64,000 nucleotides of DNA from Dama dama. Its lineage: Eukaryota; Chordata; Mammalia; Artiodactyla; Cervidae. The notes under the pieces were generated by a model. The model saw only the letters and a list, made by a program, of their open reading frames with translations. It was not told the origin of the DNA and did not search any database. The stretch covers positions 186,001-250,000 of the forward strand of contig NW_026870967.1 of assembly GCF_033118175.1 (NCBI RefSeq). The letters are read 5' to 3'. This document shows positions 10,101-22,477 of the stretch, piece by piece. Every line of letters starts with the position of its first letter. Position 1 is the first letter of the stretch. Position numbers and translations under genes: made by a program.

Positions 10101-13100
10101 GCTGGGTTGGCCGCCTGTGTGGGAAGGGGCAGAGCCGACCTAGGGGCAAGTTGGGCCTCTTGCTCTCCCTGCTGCCCTGAGGCTGCTGGGCCAAAGAGGT
10201 CTTGGGCATCCAGCCCCTTGCTGGTCCCTTCCCGCTGACGAGGCCCTCTGAGCTCCAGCACCTTGCAGTGTGGAGACAGCCCCTGCCAGCAACCTCCTCT
10301 CCAAGGAGGCCTCAACCGAGGCCTAGGCCCAGGGGAAAGGCACCAGCGGGGATGAGCCAGGGGAGGCGCCCGGGCATGTCTGGACCCATTCCCCGCAGCC
10401 TGCCCCTTGGTGGGGCTGTAACCACGGAGGCAGGAAGGTCTGGGCAAGGCTGGCCAGGGGCAGGGGCCCCCCTGGGTCCTGACCCTGGCCTGTGGGGCCT
10501 CTGAGCACAACCGGCACTCTCCCACTGGAAGACCTCCCCGGCTGCCTCCAAAGGCCTGTTTGCAAACACTCCCGCCCGCTGTTCACGCCAGGCTCGCACA
10601 ATGCTCCCAAGCCCGGGAGAAAAGCGCTTTGGAGTGATGCTCTCTGCGGGCCCTTGCCCCTGAGCCTGGGGGCAAGGCAGGGGGAACACACTCCCAGGCC
10701 AAGGCAGAACCACATGCCCACATCTGTTCCTGTCCCCTGCACCGGCAGAGAGCTTGGGGGAGCCAGAGTCTGTCAGGCAGCTGCTGGGTTGGCCGCCTGT
10801 GTGGGAAGGGGCAGAGCCGCCCTAGGGGCAAGTTGGGCCTCTTGCTCTCCCTGCTGCCCTGAGGCTGCTGGGCCAAAGACGTCTTGGGCATCCAGCCCCT
10901 TACTGGTCCCTTCCCTCTGACGAGGCCCTCTGAGCTCCAGCACCTTGCAGTGTGGAGACAGCCCCTGCCAGCAACCTCCTCTGCAACGAGGCCTCAACCG
11001 AGGCCTAGGCCCAGGGGAAAGGCACCAGCGGGGATGAGCCTGGGGAGGCGCCCGGGCATGTCTGGACCCAGTCCCCGCAGCCTGCCCCTTGGTGGGGCAG
11101 TACCCCCGGAGGCCAGGAAGGTCTGGGCAAGGCTGGCCAGGGGCAGGGGCCCTGCTGGGTCCTGCCCCTGGCCTGTGGGGCCTCTGAGCATGACCGGCCC
11201 TCTCCCGCTGGAGACCTCCCCGGCTGCCTCCAAAGGCCGGTTTGCAAGCGCTCCCGCCCACTGTTCCCAGCAGGCGCGCACAATGCTCCCAAGCCCGGGA
11301 GAAAAGCGCTTCGGGGTGGTTCTCTCACCGGGCCCTTGCCCCTGAGCCTGGGGGCAATGCAGGGGGAACACACTCCCAGGCCAAGGCAGAACCACATGCA
11401 CACGTCTGTTCCTGCCCCCTGCACCAGCAGAGAGCTCAGGGGAGCCAGAGTCTGTCAGGCAGCTGCTGGGCTGGCCGCCTGTGTGGGAAGGGGCAGAGCC
11501 GACCTAGGGGCAAGTTGGGCCTCTTGCTCTCCCTGCTGCCCTGAGGCTGCTGGGCCAAAGAGGTCTTGGGCATCCAGCCCCTTGCTGGTCCCTTCCCGCT
11601 GATGAGGCCCTCTGAGCTCCAGCACCTTGCAGTGTGGAGACAGCCCCTGCCAGGAACCTCCTCTCCAAGGAGGCCTCAACCGAGGCCTAGGCCCAGGGGA
11701 AAGGCACCAGCGGGGATGAGACTGGGGAGGCGCCCGGGCATGTCTGGACCCAGTCCCCGCAGCCTGCCCCTTGGTGGGGCAGTACCCCCGGCGGCCAGGA
11801 AGGTCTGGGCAAGGCTGCCAGGGGCAGGGACACTGCTGGGTCCTGCCCCTGGCCTCTGGGGCCTCTGAGCACAACCGGCCCTCTCCCACTGGAAGACCTC
11901 CCCGGCTGCCTCCAAAGGCCGGTTTCCAACACTCCCGCCCGCTGTTCCCACCAGGCACGCACAATGCTCCCAAGCCCGGGAGAAAAGCACTTCGGGGTGT
12001 TGCTCTCTCCGGGCCCTTGCCCCTGAGCCTAGGGGCCAGGCAGTGGGTCCACACTCCCAGACCAAGGCAGAACCACATGCACACGTCTGTTCCTGACCCC
12101 TGCACCGGCAGAAAGCTCGGGGGAGCCAGAGACTGTCAGGCAGCTGCTGGGCTGGCCGCCTGTGTGGGAATGGGCAGAGCCGACCTAGGGGCAAGTTGGG
12201 CCTCTTGCTCTCCCTGCTGCCCTGAGGCTGCTGGGCCAAAGAGGTCTTGGGCATCTAGCCCCTTGCTGGTCCCTTCCCGCTGACGAGGCCCTCTGAGCTC
12301 CAGCAACTTGCAGTGTGGAGACAGCCCCTGCCAGCAACCTCCTCTCCTAGGAGGCCTCAACCGAGGCCTAGGCCCATGGGAAAGGCACCAGCGGGGATGA
12401 GCCAGGGGAGGCGCCCGAGCATGTCTGGACCCAGTCCCCGCAGCCTGCCCCTTGGTGGGGCAGTACCCCCAGAGGCCAGGAAGGTCTGGGCAAGGCTGGC
12501 CAGGGGCAGGGGCCCTGCTGGGTCCTGCCCCTGGCCTGTGGGGCCTCTGAGCACAACCGGCCCACTCCCACTGGAAGACCTCCCCGGCTGCCTCCAAAGG
12601 CCGGTTTGCAAGCGCTCCCGCCCACTGTTCCCAGCAGGCGTGCACAATGCTCCCAAGCCCGGGAGAAAAGCACGTCGGGGTGGTGCTCTCACCGGGCCCT
12701 TGCCCCTGAGCCTGGGGGCAATGCAGGGGGAACACACTCCCAGGCCAAGGCAGAACCACATGCACACGTCTGTTCCTGCCCCCTGCACCGGCAGAGAGCT
12801 CAGGGGAGCCAGAGTCTGTCAGGCAGCTGCTGGGCTGCCCGCCTTTGTGGGAAGGGGCAGAGCCGACCTAGGGGCAAGTTGGGCCTCTTGCTCTCCCTGC
12901 TGCCCTGAGGCTGCTGGGCCAAAGAGGTCTTGGGCATCCAGCCCCTTGCTGGTCCCTTCCCGCTGACGAGGCCCTCTGAGCTACAGCACCTTGCAGTGTG
13001 GAGAGAGCCCCTGCCACCAACCTCCTCTCCAAGGAGGCCTTAACCGAGGCCTAGGCCCAGGGGAAAGGCACCAGCGGGGATGAGACTGGGGAGGCACCCG

Positions 13101-16100
13101 GGCCTGTCTGGACCCAGTCCCCGCAGCCTGCCCCTTGGTGGGGCAGTACCCCCGGAGGCCAGGAAGATCTGGGCAAGGCTGGCCAGGGACAGGGGCCCTG
13201 CTGGGTCCTGCCCCTGGCCTGTGGGGCCTCTGAGCACAACCGGCCCTCTCCCACTGGAAGACCTCCCCAGGCTGCCTCCAAAGGCCGGTTTGCAAACACT
13301 CCCGCCTACTGTTCCCACCAGGCGCGCACAATGTTCCCAAGCCCGGGAGAAAAGCGCTTCGGGGTGGTGCTCTCTCCGGGCCCTTGCCCCTGAGCCTGGG
13401 GGCCAGGAAGGGGCCCACACTCCCAGGCCAAGACAGAACCACATGCACACGTCTGTTCCTGTCCCCTGCACCGGCAGAGAGCTTGGGGGAGCCAGAGTCT
13501 GTCAGGCAGCTGCTGGGTTGGCCGCCTGTGTGGGAAGGGGCAGAGCCGCCCTAGGGGCAAGTTGGGCCTCTTGCTCTCCCTGCTGCCCTGAGGCTGCTGG
13601 GCCAAAGACGTCTTGGGCATCCAGCCCCTTACTGGTCCCTTCCCTCTGACGAGGCCCTCTGAGCTCCAGCACCTTGCAGTGTGGAGACAGCCCCTGCCAG
13701 CAACCTCCTCTCCAAGGAGGCCTCAACCGAGGCCTAGGCCCAGGGGAAAGGCACCAGCGTGGATGAGCCTGGGGAGGCGCCCGGGCATGTCTGGACCCAG
13801 TCCCCGCAGCCTGCCCCTTGGTGGGGCAGTACCCCCGGAGGCCAGGAAGGTCTGGGCAAGGCTGGCCAGGGGCAGGGGCCCTGCTGGGTCCTGCCCCTGG
13901 CCTGTGGGGCCTCTGAGCATGACCGGCCCTCTCCCGCTGGAGACCTCCCCGGCTGCCTCCAAAGGCCGGTTTGCAAGCGCTCCCGCCCACTGTTCCCAGC
14001 AGGCGCGCACAATGCTCCCAAGCCCGGGAGAAAAGCGCTTCGGGGTGGTGCTCTCTCCGGGCCCTTGCCCCTGAGCCTGGGGGCAAGGCAGGGGGAACAC
14101 ACTCCCAGGCCAAGGCAGAACCACATGCACAAGGCTGTTCCTGCCCCCTGCACCGGCAGAGAACTCGGGGGAGTCATAGTCTGTCAGGCAGCTGCTGGGC
14201 TGGCTGCCTGTGTGGGAAGGGGCAGAGCCGACCTAGGGGCAAGTTGGGCCTCTTGCTCTCCCTGCTTCCCTGAGGCTGCTGGGCTAAAGAGGTCTTGGGC
14301 ATCCAGCCCCTTGCTGGTCCCTTCCCGCTGACGAGGCCCTCTGAGCTCCAGCACCTTGCAGTGTGGAGACAGCCCCTGCCAGCAACCTCCTCTCCAAGGA
14401 GGCCTCAACCGAGGCCTAGTCCCAGGGAAAGGCACCAGCGGGGATAAACCTGGGGAGGGGCCCGGGAATGTCTGGACCCAGGCCCCGCAGCCTGCCCCTT
14501 GGTGGGGCAGTACCCCCGGAGGCCAGGAAGGTCTGGGCAAGGCTGGCCAGGGGCAGGGGCCCTGCTGGGTCCTGCCCCTGGCCTGTGGGGCCTCTGAGCA
14601 CAACCGGCCCTCTCCCACTGGAAGACCTCCCCGGCTGCCTCCAAAGGCCGGTTTGCAAGCACTCCCGCCCACTGTTCCCACCAAGCACGCAAAATGCTCC
14701 CAAGCCCGGGAGAAAAGCGCTTCGGGCTGGTGCTCTCTCCGGGCCCTTGCCTCTGAGCCTGGGGGCCAGGCAGGGGAAACACACTCCCAGGCCAAGGCAG
14801 AACGACATGCACACGTCTGTTCTTGCCCCCTACACCGGCAGAGAGCTCGGGGGAGCCAGAGACTGCCAGGCTGCTGCTGGGCTGGCTGCCTGTGTGGGAC
14901 GGGGCAGAGCCGACCTAGGGGCAAGTTGGGCCTCTTGCTCTCCCTGCTGCCCTGAGGCTGCTGGGCCAAAGAGGTCTTGGGCATCCAGCCCCTTGCTGGT
15001 CCCTTCCCTCTGACGAGGCCCTCTGAGCTCCAGCACCTTGCAGTGTGGAGACAGCCCCTGCCAGCAACCTCCTCTCCAAGGAGGCCTCAACCGAGACCTA
15101 GGCCCAGGGGTAAGGCACCAGCGGGGATGAGACTGGGGAGGCGCCCGGGCATGTCTGGACCCAGTCCCCGCAGTCTGCCCCTTGGTCGGGCTGTAACGCC
15201 GGAGGCAGGAAGGTCTGGGCAAGGCTGGCCAGGGGCTGGGGCCCTGCTGGGTCCTGCCCCTGGCCTGTGGGGCCTCTGAGCACAACCGGCCCTCTCCCAT
15301 TGGAAGACCACCCCGGCTGCCTCCAAAGGCCGGTTTGCAAGCACTCCCGCCCACTGTTCCCACCAAGCACGCAAAATGCTCCCAAGCCCGGGAGAAAAGC
15401 GCTTCGGGCTGGTGCTCTCTCCGGGCCCTTGCCCCTGAGCCTGGGGGCCAGGCAGGGGGAACACACTCCCAGGCCAAGGCAGAACGACATGCACACGTCT
15501 GTTCCTGCCCCCTGTACCGGCAGAGAGCTAGGGGAGCCAGAGTCTGTCAGGCAGCTGCTGGGCTGGCCGCCTGTGTGGGAAGGGGCAGAGCCGACCTAGG
15601 GGCAAGTTGGGCCTCTTGCTCTCCCTGCTGCCCTGAGGCTGCTGGGCCAAAGAGGTCTTGGGCATCCAGCCCCTTACTGGGCCCTTCCCTCTGACGAGGC
15701 CCTCTGAGCTCCAGCACCTTGCAGTGTGGAGACAGCCCCTGCCAGCAACCTCCTCTCCAAGGAGGCCTCAACCGAGGCCTAGGCACAGGGGAAATGCACC
15801 AGCGGGGATGAGCCAGGGGAGGCGCCCGAGCATGTCTGGACCCAGTCGCCGCAGCCTGCCCCTTGGTGGGGCAGTACACCCGGAGGCCAGGAAGGTCTGG
15901 GCAAGGCTGGCCAGGGGCTGGGGCCCTGCTGGGTCCTGCCCCTGGCCTGTGGGGCCTCTGAGCACAACCGGCCCTCTCCCACTGGAAGACCTCCCCGGCT
16001 GCCTCCAAAGGCCGGTTTGCAACACTCCCGCCCGCTGTTCCCGCCAGGCACGCACAAGGCTCCCAAGCCCGGGAGAAAAGCACTTCGGGGTGTTGCTCTC

Positions 16101-19100
16101 TCCGGGCCCTTGCCCCGGAGCCTGGGGGCCAGGCAGTGGGTCCACACTCCCAGACCAAGGCAGAACCACATGCACACGTCTGTTCCTGACCCCTGCACCG
16201 GCAGAGAGCTCAGGGGAGCCAGAGTCTGTCAGACAGCTGCTGGGCTGGCCGCCTGTGTGGGAAGGGGCAGAGCCGACCTAGGGGCAAGTTGGGCCTCTTG
16301 CTCTCCCTGCTGCCCTGAGGCTGCTGGGCCAAAGAGGTCTTGGGCATCCAGCCCCTTGCTGGTCCCTTCCCGCTGACGAGGCCCTCTGAGCTCCAGCAGC
16401 TTGCAGTGTGGAGACAGCCCCTGCCAGCAACCTCCTCTCCAAGGAGGCCTCAACCGAGGCCTAGGCCCAGGGTAAAGGCACCAGTGGGGATGAGCCTGGG
16501 GAGGCGCCCGGCCATGTCTGGACCCAGTCCCCGCAGCCTGCCCCTTGGTGGGGCTGTACCCCCGGAGGCCAGGAAGGTCTGGGCAAGGCTGCCAGGGGCA
16601 GGGACACTGCTGGGTCCTGCCCCTGGCCTGTGGGGCCTCTGAGCACAACCGACACTCTCCCGCTGGAAGACCTCCCCGTCTGCCTCCAAAGGCCGGTTTG
16701 CAAGCACTCCAGCCCGCTGTTCCCGCCAGGCCCGCACAATGCTCCCAAGCCCGGGAGAAAAGCGCTTCGGGCTGGTGCTCTCTCCGGGCCCTTGCCCCTG
16801 AGCCTGGGGGACAGGCAGGGGGAACACACTCCCAGGCCAAGGCAGAACGACATGCACACGTCTGTTCCTGCCCCCTACACCGGCAGAGAGCTCGGGGGAG
16901 CCAGAGACTGCCAGGCTGCTGCTGGGCTGGCTGCCTGTGTGGGACGGGGCAGAGCCGACCTAGGGGCAAGTTGGGCCTCTTGCTCTCCCTGCTGCCCTGA
17001 GGCTGCTGGGCCAAAGAGGTCTTGGGCATCCAGCCCCTTGCTGGTCCCTTCCCTCTGACGAGGCCCTCTGAGCTCCAGCACCTTGCAGTGTGGAGACAGC
17101 CCCTGCCAGCAACCTCCTCTCCAAGGAGGCCTCAACCGAGACCTAGGCCCAGGGGTAAGGCACCAGCGGGGATGAGACTGGGGAGGCGCCCGGGCATGTC
17201 TGGACCCAGTCCCCGCAGCCTGCCCCTTGGTGGGGCTGTAACGCCGGAGGCAGGAAGGTCTGGGCAAGGCTGGCCAGGGGCTGGCGCCCTGCTGGGTCCT
17301 GCCCCTGGCCTGTGGGGCCTCTGAGCACAACCGGCCCTCTCCCACTGGAAGACCTCCCCGGCTGCCTCCAAAGGCCGGTTTGCCAACACTCCCGCCCACT
17401 GTTCCCAACAAGCACGCAAAATGCTCCCAAGCCCGGGAGAAAAGCGCTTCGGGCTGGTGCTCTCACCGGGCCCTTGCCCCTGAGCCTGGGGGCAATGGAG
17501 GGGGAACACACTCCCAGGCCAAGGCAGAACCACATGCACACGTCTGTTCCTGCCCCCTGTACCGGCAGAGAGCTAGGGGAGCCAGAGTCTGTCAGGCAGC
17601 TGCTGGGCTGGCCGCCTGTGTGGGAAGGGGCAGAGCCGACCTAGGGGCAAGTTGGGCCTCTTGCTCTCCCTGCTGCCCTGAGGCTGCTGGGTCAAAGAGG
17701 TCTTGGGCATCCAGCCCCTTACTGGGCCCTTCCCTCTGACGAGGCCCTCTGAGCTCCAGCACCTTGCAGTGTGGAGACAGCCCCTGCCAGCAACCTCCTC
17801 TCCAAAGTGGCCTCAACCGAGGCCTACGCCCAGGGGAAAGGCACCAGCGGGGATGATCTTGGGGAGGCGCACGGACATGTCTGGACCCAGTCCCCGCAGC
17901 CTGCCCCTTGGTGGGGCAGTACCCCCGGAGGCCAGGAAGGTCTGGGCAAGGCTGGCCATGGGCAAGGGCCCTGCTGGGTCCTGCCCCTGGCCTGTGGGGC
18001 CTCTGAGCACAACCGGCCCTCTCCCACTGGAAGACCTCCCCGGCTGCCTCCAAAGTCCTGTTTGCAAACACTCCCGCCCGCTGTTCACGCCAGGCTCGCA
18101 CAATGCTCCCAAGCCCGGGAGAAAAGCGCTTTGGAGTGATGCTCTCTGCGGGCCCTTGCCCCTGAGCCTGGGGGCAATGCAGGGGGAACACACTCCCAGG
18201 CCAAGGCAGAACCACATGCACACGTCTGTTCCTGCCCCCTGCACCGGCAGAGAGCTCGGGGGAGCCAGAGTCTGCCAGGCAGCTGCTGGGCTGGCCGCCT
18301 GTGTGGGAAGGGGCAGAGCCGCCCTAGGGGCAAGTTGGGCCTCTTGCTCTCCCTGCTGCCCTGAGGCTGCTGGGCCAAAGACGTCTTGGGCATCCAGCCC
18401 GTTACTGGTCCCTTCCCTCTGACGAGGCCCTCTGAACTCCAGCACCTTGCAGTGTGGAGACAGCCCCTGCCAGCAACCTCCTCTCCAAGGAGGCCTCAAC
18501 CGAGGCCTAGGCCCAGGGGAAAGGCACCAGTGGGGATGAGCCAGGGGAGGCGCCCGAGCATGTCTGGACCCAGTCCCCGCAGCCTGCCCCTTGGTGGGGC
18601 AGTACCCCCGGAGGCCAGGAAGGTCTGGGCAAGGCTGGCCAGGGGCAGGGGCCGTGCTGGGTCCTGACCCTGGCCTGTGGGGCCTCTGAGCACAACCGAC
18701 CCTCTCTCACTGGAAGACCTCCCCGGCTGCCTCCAAAGGCCGGTTTGCAAGCACTCCCGCCCACTGTTCCCAGCAGGCGCGCACAATGCTCCCAAGCCCG
18801 GGAGAAAAGCGCTTCGGGGTGGTGCTCTCACCGGGCCCTTGCCCCTGAGCCTGGGGGCAATGCAGGGGGAACACACTCCCAGGCCAAGGCAGAACCACAT
18901 GCACACGTCTATTCCTGCCCCCTGCACCGGCAGAGAGCTCAGGGGAGCCAGAGTCTGTCAGGCAGCTGCTGGGCTGGCCGCCTGTGTGGGAAGGGGCAGA
19001 GCCGACCTAGGGGCAAGTTGGGCCTCTTGCTCTCCCTGCTGCCCTGAGGCTGCTGGGTCAAAGAGGTCTTGGGCATCCAACCCTTTGCTGGTCCCTTCCC

Positions 19101-19393
19101 TCTGACGAGGCCCTCTGAGCTCCAGCACCTTGCAGTGTGGAGACAGCCCCTGCCAGCAACCTCCTCTCCAAGAGGCCTCAACCCAGGCCTAGGCCCAGGG
19201 GAAAGGCACCAACGGGGATGATCCTGGGGAGGCGCACGGACATGTCTGGACCCAGTCCCCGCAGCCTGCCCCTTGGTGGGGCAGTACCCCCTGAGGCCAG
19301 GAAGGTCTGGGCAAGGCTGGCCAGGGGCAGGGGCCCTGCTGGGTCCTGCCCCTGGCCCGTGGGGCCTCTGAGCACAACCGGCCCTCTCCCACT

Positions 19394-20037
19394 GGAAGAC
19401 CTCCCCGGCTGCCTCCAAAGGCCGGTTTGCAAGCACTCCCGCCCGCTGTTCCCGCCAGCCTCGCACAATGCTCCCAAGACCGGGAGAAAAGCGCTTCGGG
19501 GTGGTGTTCTCACCGGGCCCTTGGAAGACCTCCCGGGCTGCCTCCAAAGGCCGGTTTGCAAGCACTCCCGCCTGCTGTTCCCGCCAGCCGCGCACAATGC
19601 TCCCAAGCCCGGGAGAAAAGCGCTTCGGGGTGGTGCTCTCTCCGGGCCCTTGGAAGACCTCCCCGTCTGCCTCCAATGGCCAGTTTGCAAGAACTCATGC
19701 CCGCTGTTCCCACCAGCCACGCACAATGCTCCCAAGCCCGGGAGAAAAGCTTTTTGGGGTGGTGCTCACACCGGGCCCTGGAAGACCTCCCCGGCTGCCT
19801 CCAAAGGCCGGTTTTCAAGCACTCCTGCCTGCTGTTCCCGCCACCCGCGCACAATGCTCCCAAGCCCGGGAGAAAAGCGCTTCGGGGTGGTGCTCTCTCC
19901 CGGCCCTTGGAAGACCTCCCCGGCTGCCTCCAAAGGCCGGTTTGCCAACACTCACGCCCACTGCTCCCACCAGGCACGCACAATGCTCCCAAGCCCGGGA
20001 GAAAAGCGCTTAGGGGTGGTGCTCTCACCGGGCCCTT
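19394..20037 (+). repeat. Expanded subrepeat block, 5 copies
   Basis: Copies start at 19394, 19523, 19652, 19780 and 19909, inside the 1,197-bp unit 19107-20303. Copy 3 ends in GGGCCCTGGAAG, one T short, so it is 128 bp. Copy 1 matches copy 7 of the 14-copy block (AGCCTCGCAC plus AAGACCGGGAG). Copies 3 and 4 match copies 10 and 11, including the same missing T. Copy 2 is ambiguous. The last copy has the ordinary CCAGGC form. Confidence 0.93.
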
Positions 20038-20303
20038 GCCCCTGAGCCTGGAGGCCAGGCAGGGGGTCCACACTCCCAGGCCAAGGCAGAACCACATGCA
20101 CACGTCTGTTCCTGCCCCCTGCACCGGCAGAGAGCTCGGGGGAGCCAGAGTCTGTCAGGCAGCTGCTGGGCTGGCCGCCTGTGTGGGACGGGGCAGAGCC
20201 GACCTAGGGGCAAGTTGGGCCTCTTGCTCTCCCTGCTGCCCTGAGGTTGCTGGGCCAAAGAGGTCTTGGGCATCCCGCCCCTTGCTGGTCCCTTCCCGCT
20301 GAT

Positions 20304-21667
20304 GAGGCCCTCTGAGCTCCAGCACCTTGCAGTGTGGAGACAGCCCCTGCCAGCAACCTCCTCTCCAAGGAGGCCTCAACCGAGGCCTAGGCCCAGGGGA
20401 AAGGCACCAGCGGGGATGAGCTTGGGGAGGCGCCAGGCCATGTCTGGACCCAGTCCCCGCAGCCTGCCCCTTGGTGGGGCAGTACCCCCGGAGGCCAGGA
20501 AGGTCTGGGCAAGGCTGCCAGGGGCAGCGACACTGCTGGGTCCTGCCCCTGGCCTGTGGGGTCTCTGAGCACAACCGGCACTCTCCCGCTGGAAGACCTC
20601 CCCGTCTGCCTCCAAAGGCCGGTTTGCAAGCACTCCAGCCCGCTGTTCCCGCCAGGCCCGCACAATGCTCCCAAGCCCGGGAGAAAAGCGCTTCGGGCTG
20701 GTGCTCTCTCCGGGCCCTTGCCCCTGAGCCTGGGGGCAAGGCAGGGGGAACACACTCCCAGGCCACGGCAGAACCACATGCCCACGTCTGTTCCTGTCCC
20801 CTGCACTGCCAGAGAGCTTGGGGGAGCCAGAGTCTGTCAGGCAGCTGCTGGGTTGGCCGCCTGTGTGGGAAGGGGCAGAGCCACCCTAGGGGCAAGTTGG
20901 GCCTCTTGCTCTCTCTGCTGCCCTGAGGCTGCTGGGCCAAAGACGTCTTGGGCATCCAGCCCCTTACTGGTCCCTTTCCTCTGACGAGGCCCTCTGAGCT
21001 CCAGCACCTTGCAGTGTGGAGACAGCCCCTGCCAGCAACCTCCTCTCCAAGGAGGCCTCAACCGAGGCCTAGGCCCAGGGGAAAGGCACCAGCGGGGATG
21101 AGCCAGGGGAGGCGCACGAGCATGACTGGACCCAGTCCCCGCAGCCTGCCCCTTGGTGGGGCAGTACCCCCGGAGGCCAGGAAGGTCTGGGCAAGGCTGG
21201 CCAGGGGCAGGGGCCCTGCTGGGTCCTGCCCCTGGCCTGTGGGGCCTCTGAGCATGACCGACCCGCTCCCGCTGGAGACCTCCCCGACTGCCTCCAAAGG
21301 CCGGTTTGCCAACACTTGCGCCCGCTGTTCCCGCCAGGCACGCACAATGCTCCCAAGCCCAGGAAAAAAGCGCTTCGGGGTGGTACTCTCTCCGGGCCCT
21401 TGCCCCTGAGCCTGGGGGCAATGCAGGGGGAACACACTCCCAGGCCAAGGCAGAACCACATGCACACGTCTGTTCCTGCCCCCTGCACCGGCAGAGAGCT
21501 CGTGGGAGCCAGAGTCTGTCAGGCAGCTGCTGGGTTGGCTGCCTGTGTGGGAAGGGGCAGAGCCGACCTAGGGGCAAGTTGGGCCTCTTGCTCTCCCTGC
21601 TGCCCTGAGGCTGCTGGGCCAAAGAGGTCTTGGGCATCCAGCCCCTTGCTGTTCCCTTCCCTCTGAC
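20304..21667 (+). repeat. Two ordinary monomers
   Basis: Units start at 20304 and 20986, both 682 bp and each with a single subrepeat. The first begins after GATGAGG in place of GACGAGG. The second has GAGCATGACC in place of GAGCACAACC, a variant shared with units 10922 and 13651. No gene is present. Confidence 0.92.
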
Positions 21668-21953
21668 GAGGCCCTCTGAGCTCCAGCACCTTGCAGTGTG
21701 GAGACAGCCCCTGCCAGCAACCACCTCTCCAAGGAGGCCTCACCGAGGCCTAGGCCCAGGGGAAAAGCACCAGCGGGGATGAGCCAGGGGAGGCGCCCGG
21801 GCATGTCTGGACCCAGTCCCCGCAGCCTGCCCCTTGGTGGGGCTGTAACCCCGGAGGCAGGACAGTCTGGGCAAGGCTGCCCAGGGGCAGGGGCCCTCCT
21901 GGGTCCTGCCCCTGGCCTGTGGGGCCTCTGAGCACAACCGGCCCTCTCCCACT

Positions 21954-22211
21954 GGAAGACCTCCCCGGCTGCCTCCAATGGCCGGTTTGCAAGCCCTCAT
22001 GCTCGCTGTTTCCACCAGCCGCGCACAATGCTCCCTACCCCGGGAGAAAAGCATTTTTGGGTGGTGCTCACTCCGGGCCCTTGGAAGACCTCCCCGGCTG
22101 CCTCCAAAGTCCTGTTTGCAAACACTCCCGCCCGCTGTTCATGCCAGGCTCGCACAATGCTCCCAAGCCCGGGAGAAAAGCGCTTTCGAGTGATGCTCTC
22201 CCCGGGCCCTT
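21954..22211 (+). repeat. Expanded subrepeat block, 2 copies
   Basis: Copies start at 21954 and 22083, inside the 810-bp unit 21668-22477. Copy 1 carries CCAATGGCC, AAGCCCTCATGCTCG, GCTCCCTA and AAGCATTTTTGGG. This is the signature of copy 1 of the 14-copy block. Copy 2 is of the TCCTGTTTGCAAACAC type found in ordinary units such as 7510 and 17741. Confidence 0.93.
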
Positions 22212-22477
22212 GTCCCTGAGCCTGGGGGCAAGGCAGGGGGAACACACTCCCAGGCCAAGGCAGAACCACATGCACACGTCTGTTCCTGCCCCCTGCACCG
22301 GCAGAGAGTTCGCGGGAGCCAGATTCTGTCAGGCAGCTGCTGGGCTGGCCGCCTGTGTGGGAAGGGGCAGAGCTGACCTAGGGGCAAGTTGGGCCTCTTG
22401 CTCTCCCTGCTGCCCTGAGGCTGCTGGGCCAAAGAGGTCTTGGGCATCCAGCCCCTTGCTGGTCCCTTCCCTCTGAC

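Larger units (their letters stand above)
8..19106 (+). repeat. Run of 28 ordinary monomers
   Basis: Unit starts are 8, 691, 1373, 2055, 2738, 3418, 4100, 4782, 5464, 6146, 6828, 7510, 8193, 8875, 9558, 10240, 10922, 11604, 12285, 12968, 13651, 14333, 15015, 15696, 16378, 17060, 17741 and 18424. Lengths are 680-683 bp and each has a single subrepeat copy. Units share variants in pairs at several different offsets: 4,773, 6,822, 3,410, 2,729 and 2,045 bp. The run is therefore a mosaic, not one clean higher-order repeat. No gene is present. Confidence 0.93.

Noticed and set aside
19394..20037. CRISPR-like array of regularly spaced repeats
   Set aside because: The 129-bp units adjoin directly with no unique spacers, there is no 23-47-bp repeat/spacer alternation, and there are no cas genes. 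It is an ordinary tandem repeat.
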